From contig NC_073746.1 of the NCBI RefSeq assembly GCF_029784135.1, forward strand, positions 297,855,614 through 297,919,613: 64,000 bases of DNA, given 5' to 3'. This stretch comes from Toxorhynchites rutilus septentrionalis (Eukaryota; Arthropoda; Insecta; Diptera; Culicidae). The notes below the pieces were generated by a model. It did no database searches. It had not been told where the DNA came from and was given only the letters and a program-made list of their open reading frames with translations. The position numbers and the translations under genes are program-made. Shown in pieces: positions 52,201-60,456 of the stretch. The first letter of the stretch is position 1, and every line of letters begins with the position of its first letter.

Positions 52201-52696
52201 GTATACGATTAAAGGGAAACGTGTTGATTTTGTCCATTGTGACGAGCAAAATTTACTTACAAAAATATACATTAGGGTGAGTTCAGACTAGTGATATATT
52301 CATGTTAAGAAATATGATGAATATATTCATATTTTCGATGAATTTATTCACCTGAAGTAGAACTGCATCCAACTTTAGTGATTTCTCACCAGTGAGAAAT
52401 TCACAAGCGTTTACATATGCTGAATTTATTCAAGTTATATATGCCTCGAATAAGTGTATCATATTTATTCTCACCCGTTTACACCTATTTTCACGTGAAT
52501 AAATCCATCTATAGCTATAGATCTCCCTAATGTAAACCCGCCATTATATTATATCCTTCATCCACAGGATGACCCCTTTCCGGCCTCAATTGTGACGAGC
52601 GCGGATGAGCTTTACCAACACTGTTCGAAAATTTTCCTCGAGATTAACCGATCCTGGGAGCCGCTACTATCCGCCGCTCTCGGTTACCCACAGTAA
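28124..52696 (+). CDS. large PH-domain protein, PLEKHM2/SKIP-like, nine exons, 1501 aa
   Basis: Exons: 28124-28148, 28277-29023, 29091-30452, 43489-44833, 44891-45104, 45168-45413, 45475-45795, 45860-45976, 52568-52696. Every intron is GT-AG, every phase agrees, and the spliced frame is 1502 codons including TAA. The first half is low-complexity: Asn, Ser, Gln and Glu runs with basic patches. The C-terminal third is folded: a conserved region at about residues 930-1130, then a PH domain at about 1145-1232 with the hallmark late Trp (SDWLQAL). A further beta-rich segment follows in exons 7 and 8. The order and wording around the PH domain recall PLEKHM2, which links lysosomes and vesicles to kinesin-1. 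The N-terminal RUN domain of that family is not seen and may lie in exons outside the window or be absent. The start at 28124 has a good context (ATCATGG) but is the least certain part. Confidence 0.8.
28277..30452 (+). CDS. PH-domain gene, exons 2 and 3 (low-complexity N-terminal half)
   Basis: Exon 2 is 28277-29023 and exon 3 is 29091-30452, split by a 67-base intron. They encode Asn-rich, Ser-rich and Glu/Gln-rich stretches (polyE then QQQ near 29900-29960), a KKRVSFHED motif resembling an RVxF phosphatase-1 docking site, and scattered Tyr-containing acidic lines. This suggests a disordered, phosphorylated scaffold. Function is inferred only. Confidence 0.85.
31664..31705 (-). ncRNA. hammerhead-ribozyme-like hairpin, minus-strand copy
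   Basis: Read on the minus strand: stem I GTC/GAC, a CAGCAGA segment in place of CUGANGA, stem II GGGC/GCCC, an intact GAAA, a very short CCGG stem III, then TC at the cleavage position. Same layout as the plus-strand copy at 35761-35802. Confidence 0.45.
31731..33257 (-). pseudogene. Penelope-like reverse transcriptase plus GIY-YIG endonuclease, 5'-truncated copy
   Basis: An open frame of 508 codons corresponding to the C-terminal two thirds of the plus-strand protein, beginning at the GGDKLERKLN line. The RT core includes the catalytic RRYVDDIFAV (YVDD) and LSMGSKLSP. The C-terminal GIY-YIG domain has GIYQIPC and YIGQTRRKFKIRLREH. It differs from the other copy at only a few residues (for example Ile for Thr after YVDD). 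The N-terminus is missing at the inverted junction, so it is a fragment although the frame is open. Confidence 0.85.
33283..33311. repeat. 12 bp perfect hairpin at the start of the longer Penelope copy
   Basis: CGTAACCAATCG and CGATTGGTTACG are separated by ATGGC. It lies just after the junction of the two copies, upstream of the longer frame. Confidence 0.8.
33330..35735 (+). CDS. Penelope-like reverse transcriptase plus GIY-YIG endonuclease, nearly intact
   Basis: From ATG 33330 the frame runs 802 codons with a single in-frame TAA at 33606-33608. The uninterrupted part starts at ATG 33612 (707 residues). The first segment (FLTRCKRRGLIPNFIQIK) looks like the usual Penelope N-terminus, so the stop is probably a recent mutation. 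Domains: an N-terminal region to about 33900, the RT core with YCLPKIHK, VSFDVTALFPNVP, FGLSMGSKLSP and RRYVDDTFAV, a thumb with TSTDRYITSDSNH, and a C-terminal GIY-YIG endonuclease (GIYQIPC, YIGQTRRKFKIRLREH, Glu in AWESLY). The element primes replication at chromosome nicks. Expression would need a start at 33612 or read-through. Confidence 0.9.
35761..35802 (+). ncRNA. hammerhead-ribozyme-like hairpin, plus-strand copy
   Basis: Stem I CGTC (35761-35764) pairs with GACG (35799-35802). CAGTAGA replaces the CUGANGA core. Stem II is GGGC/GCCC (35773-35776, 35785-35788), followed by GAAA and a minimal CCGG stem III, then T and C at the cleavage site. Penelope-like elements are known to carry small type I hammerheads with minimal stem III. 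Two core positions (U4 and A6) deviate, so activity is doubtful. Confidence 0.5.
36330..37080. mobile_element. foldback element with about 165-base arms
   Basis: Arms at about 36379-36540 and 36879-37050 are inverted copies (ACACCCTATGCCGAATTTC and GAAATTCGGCATAGGGTGTT; GGGAGAGTGGCG and CGCCACTCTCCC). The centre is AT-rich and non-coding. Confidence 0.7.
37230..37279. repeat. TA dinucleotide microsatellite
   Basis: About 24 TA units next to the start of a foldback-type half element (ACAGCGTCC). Confidence 0.95.
37280..37640. mobile_element. half of a foldback element related to 4132-4923
   Basis: It shares TCAGACCACCCTGAAACGG, TTTTGCGATAAGGAACAAAA and TCTGAGAACCACTA with the right arm at 4700-4923. 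The left half appears to lie before the TA run at 37090-37229 (TAGAAATATTGAACGAAGAC, also at 21423), heavily rearranged. Confidence 0.55.
37641..40294. other. intronic stretch with transposon end-like motifs
   Basis: CAGTAGATCCTCGATTATCC (37635) resembles a pogo/Tigger-type end. CAGGGGTTTTCAAATGGTGA (38009) resembles a hAT-type end, but no partner end was found. A 26-base unit (GCCACCAACTGATCACTGG...) is repeated at 38354 and 38382. Bases 39850-39890 have CGCGGATCATCCACTCGCGG. No coding region is convincing. Confidence 0.35.
40297..41571 (-). mobile_element. Tc1-like DD37E (ITmD37E-type) transposon
   Basis: Terminal inverted repeats of more than 50 bases start AAGGGTGTGTCACATCAAAT at both ends. 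TA flanks both sides (40295-40296, 41572-41573). Length is 1275 bp, normal for the group. The start of another copy lies at 63920. The single gene is on the minus strand. Confidence 0.92.
40426..41440 (-). pseudogene. DD37E transposase, one frameshift and a catalytic Glu-to-Lys change
   Basis: The likely start is ATG near 41440 (MSSNEKERRELI). A one-base shift near 41400 moves the frame, after which it is open for 317 codons (41379-40426). An N-terminal paired-type helix-turn-helix (DIGKMLGIVQSTVSRVLKRY) is followed by the catalytic core: Asp in LVMDDETY, Asp in FWPDLATCHYS, then 37 residues later RPIKKYWA where this group has Glu. The codon is AAG instead of GAG, so the third catalytic residue is lost. 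It ends in a basic KRKVRAYG tail. A dead copy that could still be mobilised in trans. Confidence 0.87.
41574..43488. other. distal part of intron 3, no recognised element
   Basis: Short open frames only. A moderately GC-rich patch at 42270-42620 (GGCGCCATCTAG, CTTCGGGCGGCG, AAGCTCAAGCTC) may be an LTR or an old repeat, but I found no second copy here. The end is a normal 3' splice site with pyrimidines (TTTTTCTCCTATCAG). Confidence 0.4.
43489..44833 (+). CDS. PH-domain gene, exon 4
   Basis: Encodes residues 712-1160. It begins with a Ser/Pro-rich linker, then a run of structured sequence. MTPVLVFLTDKTLYVTDQ and LSNKFVLPYSELDVILVGPY look like a first beta-rich lipid-binding-like fold. The exon ends at NWSAGYFLLK, the first strands of the PH domain. 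Phases 1 and 2 at its borders join exons 3 and 5 without error. Confidence 0.87.
44891..45976 (+). CDS. PH-domain gene, exons 5 to 8
   Basis: Exon 5 (44891-45104) completes the PH domain (AGVLYLFSDAS, FELLLRTGALQLAA, SDWLQALVQAAS). Exons 6 (45168-45413) and 7 (45475-45795) carry a Ser/Thr-rich linker and then the start of another folded segment. Exon 8 (45860-45976) continues it (SGDLVVFFSTSSEQERFLSM). All four join in phase 0. In-frame read-through of the donor at 45104 would end at TAA 45132. Confidence 0.87.
46100..48960 (+). pseudogene. LOA/I-group LINE, decayed
   Basis: A gag-like ORF1 remnant keeps two zinc knuckles: CLKCKSVGHTAAYC (from about 46850) and CPYCREPHTSSLHVKC (from about 46955), with a Gln-rich tail. 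ORF2 starts near 47569 with the apurinic endonuclease (ITVLQWNCRILIPKLD, FALSETWL). It then jumps by a large deletion past the reverse transcriptase to RNase H (YYIVTDSLNSIEAI near 48345), a WVPSHCSIP line and a C-terminal zinc-knuckle-like CGCDQGYHDIEHVVWSC. Many stops and shifts. The domain order endonuclease, RT, RNase H marks the I/LOA group, such as mosquito Lian-like elements. Confidence 0.78.
49311..49660 (+). repeat. interspersed repeat, reversed copy at 11490-11835
   Basis: It starts GCGATCTAACGTACAAATC and ends near AAAATATACGTGATTTG. GCGTTAGATCGCC recurs inverted at 49733, so the full element may run 49311-49746 with GGCGATCTAAC ends. Confidence 0.55.
49757..50809 (+). pseudogene. 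mariner transposon with truncated, frameshifted transposase
   Basis: The right end has AAAAGTCCTGCGG-type inverted sequence (GATACCGCAGGACTTTTTTG), and the left end keeps only AGTCCTGCGGTATTT. The N-terminal third of the transposase is missing. The frame at 49881-50315 carries the second helix-turn-helix (ISHQTVINHLKKLGF) and the first Asp (VIGDEKWVTYDN). After a frameshift near 50290 the frame to 50733 carries FHQDNARPH and, 34 residues later, Asp in APSDYHLF, the DD34D signature. Inactive. It lies against the 3' end of the neighbouring LINE. Confidence 0.85.
50810..52030 (-). pseudogene. LOA/I-group LINE, 5'-truncated, internally deleted, open frame
   Basis: The minus-strand frame from 52024 begins inside the reverse transcriptase (SPILNNFYVSDID, then LADDGVVS in place of YADD). 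It passes through FKYLGVWFDSKCTWGAHI, then jumps to RNase H (MAAIHWALDN, YYIVTDSLSSLEAI, WVPSHCSIPGNERAD) and a final CVCGQGYHDIEHVVWSC motif. It is 440 codons without a stop. The last residues read into the mariner end. It is clearly related to 46100-48960 but much better preserved. Non-functional because most of the polymerase is missing. Confidence 0.83.
52275..52543 (-). mobile_element. MITE family C, copy 2 (TTA target), beside the last splice acceptor
   Basis: An inverted relative of 2692-3012, with TTA at 52272-52274 and 52544-52546. Only 21 bases separate the right TTA from the first base of the last exon at 52568. Confidence 0.85.
52568..52696 (+). CDS. PH-domain gene, last exon
   Basis: Preceded by ATCCTTCATCCACAG. 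It encodes 42 residues (DDPFPASIVTSADELYQHC to SAALGYPQ) and TAA. Base composition is GC-rich and phase 0 fits exon 8. No later stop or alternative end is needed. AATAAA candidates follow at 53134 and 53465. Confidence 0.78.
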   Translation, partial: DDPFPASIVTSADELYQHCSKIFLEINRSWEPLLSAALGYPQ

Positions 52697-54872
52697 TCAT
52701 CAAGCCAACGGTGTATGTTAATGATAACAATGAGTCTCATCGCCTCCGTTGGTTAATCTCTCTCACTGCTTGGCTACCGATCGATAATTACAGGAATGGT
52801 ATGGCGAGCGGTGGACGCGGTATAGTTAATAAGATAGGATAGCAAAACAGCTTTATTAGAGATTTATTTTTTGGGCTGGTTCCAAACAAAAAGTAAGTAT
52901 GTTATATTTTGCCGCTTCATTGGGTGTCCCATTTCGTTTAGAAACTGGATAATTGTGAAAAAAGTCCCTCTAATGTCCTGGTGCTTGATCAGGTATTATC
53001 GATATTATCGAATATCGATCAGATTCGTTGGATATAATCTATTTTGGGAGGAAACTGGACCTATAATCAAAAAAAACTAATTTACGAAAGTATATCACAT
53101 CAGACAGAGAATTCTATCACAAAACACCTAATCAATAAATGTGTTTAGCTTTATATGTAATCAATGTGCTAGAAATTACTATGATCGCTTTTTATGGTAC
53201 ACATCATGATATATATAACGATATTTATGTCATATATCAGATCGATGAAATGTCAACCTTCTGAATGCAAACTGAAACGCTTTCGTACGATCAATCTGCT
53301 AACCTTATATGCTTTGTGATAATTCTATCTTTGGTTAATTAATTGTTATTTGTTTTGTAATAATGGCAAACTTTTGTTAAATCTGCACCAAATTTCAGTG
53401 AAGCTTTGAAAAGCTCACGCAAAATTTGATAATTATTCTAGATTCTAGATAATTTCGCAAGTGAAATAAAACACATTATAGTTTCAACAATCGGCTTTAA
53501 ACGTTACAAATAATACTGAGCAGATAGGTCAGTACCGTTGGATAGAATATCGATACTTTATTACGATTTATATAAAAACAATACACCTTGAAGAACAACT
53601 ATAATCGAAACCACACATAGCCGGAAGCACATTCATCACTTCTACCCAATCACGGAAAACTAATTTTATCCCAACAACATCAAACATCCCTTATGCACCG
53701 CAGGGAGATAATAAGTAAAGTTGAACAATATTTACTACAATGACGTGCTTAGCTGTAAGGCTTGATATTAACCCTGAAGTAAACTCAGCAAACATTAGGC
53801 GTAAAAAAACGCCAACGAATTATCACACAAATGCAGCTTCAGCATAAGAAACTTGCCATAAGGTCTTATACGCATGCACAATATAGGCGGGTGATCCACA
53901 TCACCCATTTTTGCTCCTCTATCGTATCATCCTCAGCTGTCGTATCCAAAAATTCGCCCAACTTTATTCTAATCTCTAATCTAATCTAGTCAGCTGGTGC
54001 AAATAAAAAAAAGACAGTGACGCTTGGCATTTTTTTTTCCATTTAAGATTATATCTATCTATTCTAAATATGAGGAACTAGATCGTCCGCTATGTTTTGG
54101 GTTCAATAATTGTAGATGATATTTTTTATATTTATATAATTAACCTTGTATATTTTGAAATCGTAAGCGATAAAATCTTGGTGATGAAACTTGATTCGTA
54201 CGAGATTTGAATCTCTTAGGGGTTAGAACGTGTATTGACAAATAAAGGATCATGAGTTTCGTAAAGGCGGAGCAGATAGACAGGAGAAATGAAGATGAAG
54301 CGAAGACACAAACAAAAATGGTACAATTTCTTCGCACGAACCGACTGAATTTTGGATGGAAAATGTATTTCTCATGCAAAAGCAAAAATAAGTAAAAAAA
54401 AGTACAGACACACTTACAAACCACTAACAAAGTTATTGAACTTTAATCTTTTGATTCGAAGAAAACCGCAGATATAAACATTTGACCTTATAATACTCCT
54501 AATATTCATAACCCAAACTGGCAGTGTATTACGCCAGGAGATAGTAGAAACTCCACAACGATCAGTGTATAACCAACTGAATCAAACAAAATTCGCAGCC
54601 ATAAAAGCAAACCAATAGTTACCCTTTTCCCAATGATATCAAAGTGAAACAGTCAAACAGTAATGAAAAGAATGTTTGAAAATGTGGATTTTACGATTTC
54701 TTTTTTGATCCGAAATGCCTGAATGTGCATGAATGCCTTACCAATCGACGCCATGGGCTCAGTTCGTCGATACTTGCTGCAGTAGAAATGATAAGTGCAC
54801 TGCGAAGCTTTAAATCAACAAGGTAAACAAACACATCAAAACAAATTAGACGACGACTCGACTGATACATTA
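52697..54872. other. 3' region of the PH-domain gene and intergenic DNA
   Basis: The first several hundred bases are probably the 3' untranslated region (candidate AATAAA at 53134-53139 and 53465-53470). The remainder is AT-rich with short random frames. No gene or element is recognised. Confidence 0.45.
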
Positions 54873-55498
54873 TGCGGGCGCTACACGATTCGTCCAACGT
54901 TCCACTCGAATGTTGGACTCAAACATTTGACTCGATGAATCGACAAATGTGACGAATGTGCTGCTACACGGTGAAATGAATGTTCGATTCAATGCAATCG
55001 GTCCAAACAATCGGCGAGTATTTGGATCGAATGTTTATTGTTTTTATTTACCATCAAAAACGTTTGGAAACTGGATGACGATGCGAGCGTTGAAATTGCT
55101 ACCGTAGCAATTGTACTGATATCGGGCTGTAAATTGAAAATGTTTGAAATCAACATTATTAAACTGCAATATTTTGCCGAATATTTTGATTTTTATGGAT
55201 CAATTTCATAGTTCCTTCATCTACAACTTGTAAACAAAACAATCTGTCAAAGATAGATTCGGACGAATTGTGTAGCGGTGTATCGAATATCATCGAGTGT
55301 CGAAACAACGAATGACAAAAATCTTTTGACTCGTGCCACTCGCGTTGGAAGGTAATCCACAACGAACGGATTACCTTCCAACGCGAATATTCGACGCTCG
55401 ATATTGGAGGCTCGTAGCTCGTCCATCGACTACACGATGCGTCGAACCATCGAGCGTCCAATATTCAGGGGTGTTCGTAGCATCGTGTGGCGCCGGCT
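54873..55498. mobile_element. MITE family E (TTA target)
   Basis: Ends TGCGGGCGCTACACGA and the complement of AGCCGGCGCCACACGA, with TTA at 54870-54872 and 55499-55501. 626 bp, non-coding, rich in TCGA words. It contains a perfect 18-base hairpin (55341-55385). The single copy here makes superfamily assignment (PIF/Harbinger by target) an inference. Confidence 0.75.
55341..55385. repeat. perfect 18 bp inverted repeat, 9-base loop
   Basis: CGCGTTGGAAGGTAATCC and its exact complement around ACAACGAAC, within MITE family E. Confidence 0.9.
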
Positions 55499-55501
55499 TT
55501 A

Positions 55502-57606
55502 GCGACCGCAGCCGAACGGTCGATTCAGACGAGTTACTCGTCTGTTTCTAGTCGAGCTCGACTTCTGGAATAAATAAACAAACGAGACGAGCGCTTGTCT
55601 GCTCGTTTTGTCTTCTGGATTGCTATGTCGCTGTGCGGAGAATCCGTTTCCAGAAAGGCTACAAATGTTAGCGAACAAGTAAACAACGCAGAGGGAATTC
55701 GTAGCCAAGACCTGTGCAATATCACATCTCCCCCTCAGCTAACATTTTTCTCTCATGCTCGCTCAGAGCATATTACGGTGATTAGTGCTTGTAACGGAGC
55801 TTAGCGCTTAGTGCCGTACCTTATCACGATTCTTATGTGGATTTTAGGTGTTGAGAAACGGGGAACTCGCCGGGTGGTACAACGGGACGGGGTTTTTACG
55901 GAAAGCGATTCGTGAATGTATTTTCCTGTCTACTTATCTCTGGACGGTCCAACAGTGGTACTGCACGTGCATCGGCAGAAGAGTGTACAAATTCCTAAGG
56001 AATCTTCTAGCAACAGCAGATAACCTCATTCGTGAGGAAAACCGAACTATAGCTACCAGTAACCAACGAAATTGCAGGAAAAAACTACGGGTTTTCGGAA
56101 GCGAGCAACACTTAACTTTTTATTTCCGTTATACATGAGGATAGTCCCATTTGATATCTATCATTAGGTGACATGTTTTTTTACGCGGATTTTCCAATTA
56201 ACGCGGTTTTTTTACGAGGTACGTATCCCCCGCGTAAAAAAAAACCTGGGTGTATTCAAAGAATGAAGTAGGCAACAGTTCGAAAGCTTCTTAACTGTAC
56301 TTCATCCAGCTACAGTATCTCAAATTAACTGTTGTTGTCAGCGCAATACAAAACCTTCCCCGTCATCGTTTGGAGAATTTACAGAGGACGCGTTCCATTC
56401 CATAAATCGACTAAGACTACATCGGCGCTTTGAAAATATGTGTTATTAACGAATTCCCAGCGACCATTCTGCATTTACTTCCGGAGTGCTCGTGAGGCAA
56501 AATTACACTAGACAATTCTCGTTTGAGGCAGTGCATCTTTCTTTCGATGCAACGCAAACTGCTTTACTTTCTGATTATAATCTTAAATCAAATAACCTTT
56601 TTTGAAAAAAAAATAATGCAAATGGGCTTCCTTAGAAGTAACGGTTGTTTTTTATTCTTTGATTCCTTCATTAACATTGCCCGAAAAGTTATTTGTATCG
56701 CGCTTCAGTTTGTTCCAAATTCTATTTATGTATTATTTCTTATACCACTTCCTACCAATATATTTGAAAATTTGAAAATATGTGAAATCGTTGGCTTCAG
56801 GAAACGATCTGTTAATTGTATAAAATGGTGAGTTAAAATTACTAAAACCAAAAATTCGTTCTTCTTCATCCCATTTGTTCGAATACGTATGGAAATCTAT
56901 TTAATGATTTGTGTAATAATCCCATTTTGATAACTGCCCAAACTACTACTTCTTCAAAACGCTTTTCGAGAACATTCCAGAGAATCATCGTCAAATACAT
57001 ATCTGCTTTTCGAATGGTTTTGACCAAGCGATTGTTTCCAAAGCAAAAATAAAAACTGAAATTAGAAACATTTCTTCGGTGACTTCAAAGGACAGTACAA
57101 CAGTAAAACTGCACAATCAAGCGAATATTTTTACAATTAAGCATGAAATAACATCTGAAGAAACTTATTTGACAATAAAATCATTCGCCTGCAGATAATC
57201 TCCGAGAAACGAGTATCTATCAGAAAGAGTTTTTCTGAAGACTTCTGCAATTGTTTAGTGCAATTGAAAGTTGTTTTATTTGAAGCTAATCGAGCTAATC
57301 GCTATGTCAAATTTACTCTCACGTAGACCTGGATTTAGAACACAGTGTTCAGTTTTTTACTCAAATTGACGTAGCTAAGAAGTTAAAAACAAAGATCCTC
57401 CACTACCAATGGAAGCTTGATCGCTCAATGTTTATGTGACTTCCATGCAGAATACATATTCCAGTGAAGAAGTTCGATGATATGGAAGAATATTCGACAT
57501 AGCCATTCTATGGATAAATATAGAGTACCCAAAATAGGCGTAAAATGCAGAAGAGATATCATTTATTTGAACAGATCTGAATATATTTTTAAAAAAATCT
57601 GTTTAA
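55502..57606. other. intergenic stretch with old repeats
   Basis: Bases 56175-56245 contain ACGCGGATTTTCC, AACGCGG and CCCGCGTAAAAAA, resembling the ends of a pogo-type or small inverted-repeat element. Bases 56395-56760 are a diverged partner of 57950-58330. The 96-codon frame at 55848-56138 has no recognisable product. Confidence 0.4.
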
Positions 57607-58330
57607 CGTGTCCACGTGGACATTATCTGTACCCCCCCTCACCGTGGACAAGCGTAGACGATTTCGTACCCCCTACCCCCCCTAAAGTTGTCCACATACC
57701 ACGTGGACAGAAAAAGCACGATTTTAGACTCCCCTCTCCCCTACCGTGGACAAGCATGGACATTGACTATACTCCTCCCCCTGTTGTCCACGTGGACAAT
57801 ATTTCATATCTTTCGCTCACATTGATAACATCGGCATGCTCTCGACTTTCGATTCAATTTCCTCAACTATGTCCCTATCCATTCCAAATATCTCAGTTTG
57901 TTCTTTGCCGTCAATACAATACAATACTTTTTCGCCATTGATAAGAAGAATTGCAGAAGAAGTCTTCCACTTCATATTTCGGCTAAGACTTCACCAGCGA
58001 TTTGAAAATTCTTTTCGACTATTCTGACTTAAGTGTTTCAATGACTTCCAAAGTGGTCATAATGCAGTATCACACTGGACATCCTCCGACTCAGTGGGGC
58101 CATTTTTCTTTTGGGGCAATGCAACAATGCTATGTTTTCGGGGTCTGTAGCAATTGTTTAGTTTTATTTTGATTATACCCTTAAATCGTGTGATCTCTTT
58201 TATAAAAATAGAGCAATTTGGCTTCATTGGTAGTCGCGATTGTCTTATATTCTATTATTTTAATTTAACTAACATTGTCCGTAAAATTATTTACAAAATT
58301 ACATTCTGAATTTTATTTATCCCACGCTAA
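56395..58330 (+). repeat. diverged direct repeat pair
   Basis: Segments 56395-56760 and 57950-58330 share order and wording (CTAAGACT...GCGATTTGAAAAT; ACACTAGACAATTCTCG versus ACACTGGACATCCTCCG; AACATTGCCCG versus AACATTGTCCG). An old interspersed family, no coding. Confidence 0.5.
57607..57800. repeat. GTCCACGTGGAC cluster, two element ends back to back
   Basis: Two about 100-base blocks like the ends of 6344-9538 stand head to head around CCACATACCACGTGGACA (about 57690-57712). The outer edges are GTCCACGTGGAC at 57609 and 57789. C-rich tracts replace the G-rich ones because of orientation. Confidence 0.65.
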
Positions 58331-58691
58331 AATCGGTATCAAAACATCGCTCATACGCTTCGTACAGATGACTATAGAGCAATACTGTACCAAATTAACT
58401 GGTTGCTGGCCAGATTTTTTCAAAAAATTATACATACACTGGAAGCCGTCCAAATTACAATTCGCACTATAATGCGACTGTACTTTATTTTCAAAAGGGT
58501 TTGATCAAACCAATAAAGTTCATCTTATTTTTTTTCACCAAAAGCTTACTTTCAATGAGGAAGGAGTGGGTCTACCCTTTTCAGAATGCAAGATTCGGGG
58601 TTCGACTTGTTCATGTCTCACATGGAGTCGCAGGTGCTCCAGGACATCAATATAAAATTTGGCAATAACCGCTTGACAGTCAGGAATGTAC

Positions 58692-59055
58692 ACTTCGAAT
58701 ACACTTCACGGTGGAAACGGAATGAAACTTATTCGCGATGACAACGGTACGGTGTCGACATCTGGATACGAGATTAGTTTCCCACTAAACTTATCATTAT
58801 AATATCAAATTATTTTCAGATGAAATTTTTGTATTAGATTATTATATCACATGAAGAAAACAAAGTTTTCCACTCACATTGAATACCAGTTTGATACGAA
58901 GAAGTTAATTTTCATTAATGATTTTTTATTTGAATAGTGCTCATTCTGCCTGAAAACTCATTATTATCTTCGACACTTCACTAACTCGTAAAACGTAGTT
59001 CAATGGCGTGCCGTTTATTTCGTTTCCACCGTGAAGTGTATTCGAGAATCAGGCC
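58692..59055 (-). mobile_element. MITE family B, copy 4
   Basis: A reversed copy of 498-870. Both ends are present (CTTCGAATACACTTCACGG and CGAGAATCAGGCCC). Bases 57801-58691 before it hold only the diverged repeat above. Confidence 0.8.
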
Positions 59056-59355
59056 CAAAACTACGAGTCCGATTCGACTGGAATTTTGACAGTAGCCGTT
59101 TACGAAAATGTACTACACGATATGTAATCTCTCTTGCGATACTGACACCGTCGGGTGATGAGGCTAAGCACTTATCGGACTGCCCTCGTATAATAATCAC
59201 CACAAATTATATTATATTACTAACTCTGAACTGTTAAAAATTAAAATGGACAGCAGTATAAGAGTACGTGCATACGATGATTAAGATTTCATGATATGCA
59301 GCGCCTTGTATATAATATTAGAAGAATAAATAATTTGGAACGAAATAATATTTAA

Positions 59356-60315
59356 GACTAGCTGACCCGGAAAACTTCGTCCCGCCCAAAATTTGTTTTT
59401 TGACATCCGGCAATCCTTTTTTTGGTATAGATAGAAGAAGATATAGGAGTGCGTTTCATCACATTAAAATCCATTTCCAGTTTCGAACAAAGATCAATTT
59501 CGCTAGTGCAAACATCAAATGGACTAACAGCACTTGTCACTATGTGATTGTAGAACAGATGGGAATTTAATTTTCCGAATTTTCGCTTTTTCGTTCAGAG
59601 TTTACCGAAAATTTTCAATTGTCATGTTTGGAGGGGTGTCATACCATCATAGAAACATTTCTCATACCCAAAAACCCTCAAATCCCAAATTGTGCTTGAT
59701 TAGTTCTCGAGTTATGCAGAAGTTTGTGTTTCGTTTGTATGGCAGCCCCCTTTAGAGAGGGGGGTTGAGTGTATCCACGATGGAAACGTTTCGCGCCCCG
59801 TAAAACCTCCACATGCCAAATTTGGTTTCATTTGCTTGATTAATTCTTGAGTAATGCATAAATTTGTGTTTCATTTGTATGGCAGCCCCCCCTTAGAGAA
59901 GGGGGAGGGGTATCTAACCACCATAAAAACATTTATTGCACTCTAAAACCTCCACATGCCTAATTTGGTTTCGTTTGCTTGATGAATTCTCGAGTAATAC
60001 AGAAATTTGTGTTTCATTTGTATGGCAGCTCCCCATAAGAGAGGGTGGTGGAGAGCCTAACGATCATAGAAACATTAGTTGCACCCTAAAACCTCCACAT
60101 GCGAAACTTGGTTTCATTTGCTTGATTAATTCTCGAGTAATGCAGAAATTTGTGTTTCATTTGTATGGCAACTCCCCCTAAGAGAGGGTGGTGGAGAGCC
60201 TAACGATCATAGAAACATTAGTTGCACCCTAAAATCTCCACATGCGAAATTTGGTTTCATTTGCTTGATTAATTCTCGTGTAATGCAAAAATTTGTGTTT
60301 CATTTGTATGACAGT
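59356..60315 (+). repeat. GACCCGG-headed repeat with about 140 bp tandem units
   Basis: The head CTAGCTGACCCGG is followed from about 59627 by about five imperfect units. Each contains CACCCTAAAACCTCCACATG, TTGATTAATTCTCGAGTAAT and TTTGTATGGCAGC (at about 59738, 59877, 60021, 60161 and 60301). Same family as the sequence flanking the Penelope pair. Short frames across the units are not genes. Bases 59056-59355 before it hold nothing recognisable. Confidence 0.75.
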
Positions 60316-60456
60316 ATTCAATCCTTTCATTTACAAATACGAAGTACTCACGGTGGCAGAAATTTTTTGGAATTGTTAAAAAAAAAGAACATAACTCACT
60401 TATTTTCGAATGCAGATGTACTTTTTAAAAATGATTTATTTTAAGTGTCCACGTGG

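Larger units (their letters stand above)
45977..52567 (+). other. 6.6 kb last intron of the PH-domain gene
   Basis: Bounded by GTAAAT and CATCCACAG. It holds two LINE fragments in opposite orientation, a mariner and family C MITE copy 2. Bases 48960-49310 and 49660-49755 show nothing recognisable. Confidence 0.8.

Noticed and set aside
59627..60315. CRISPR array
   Set aside because: The 140 bp units are contiguous and diverged, without short identical repeats and unique spacers, and the DNA is animal.
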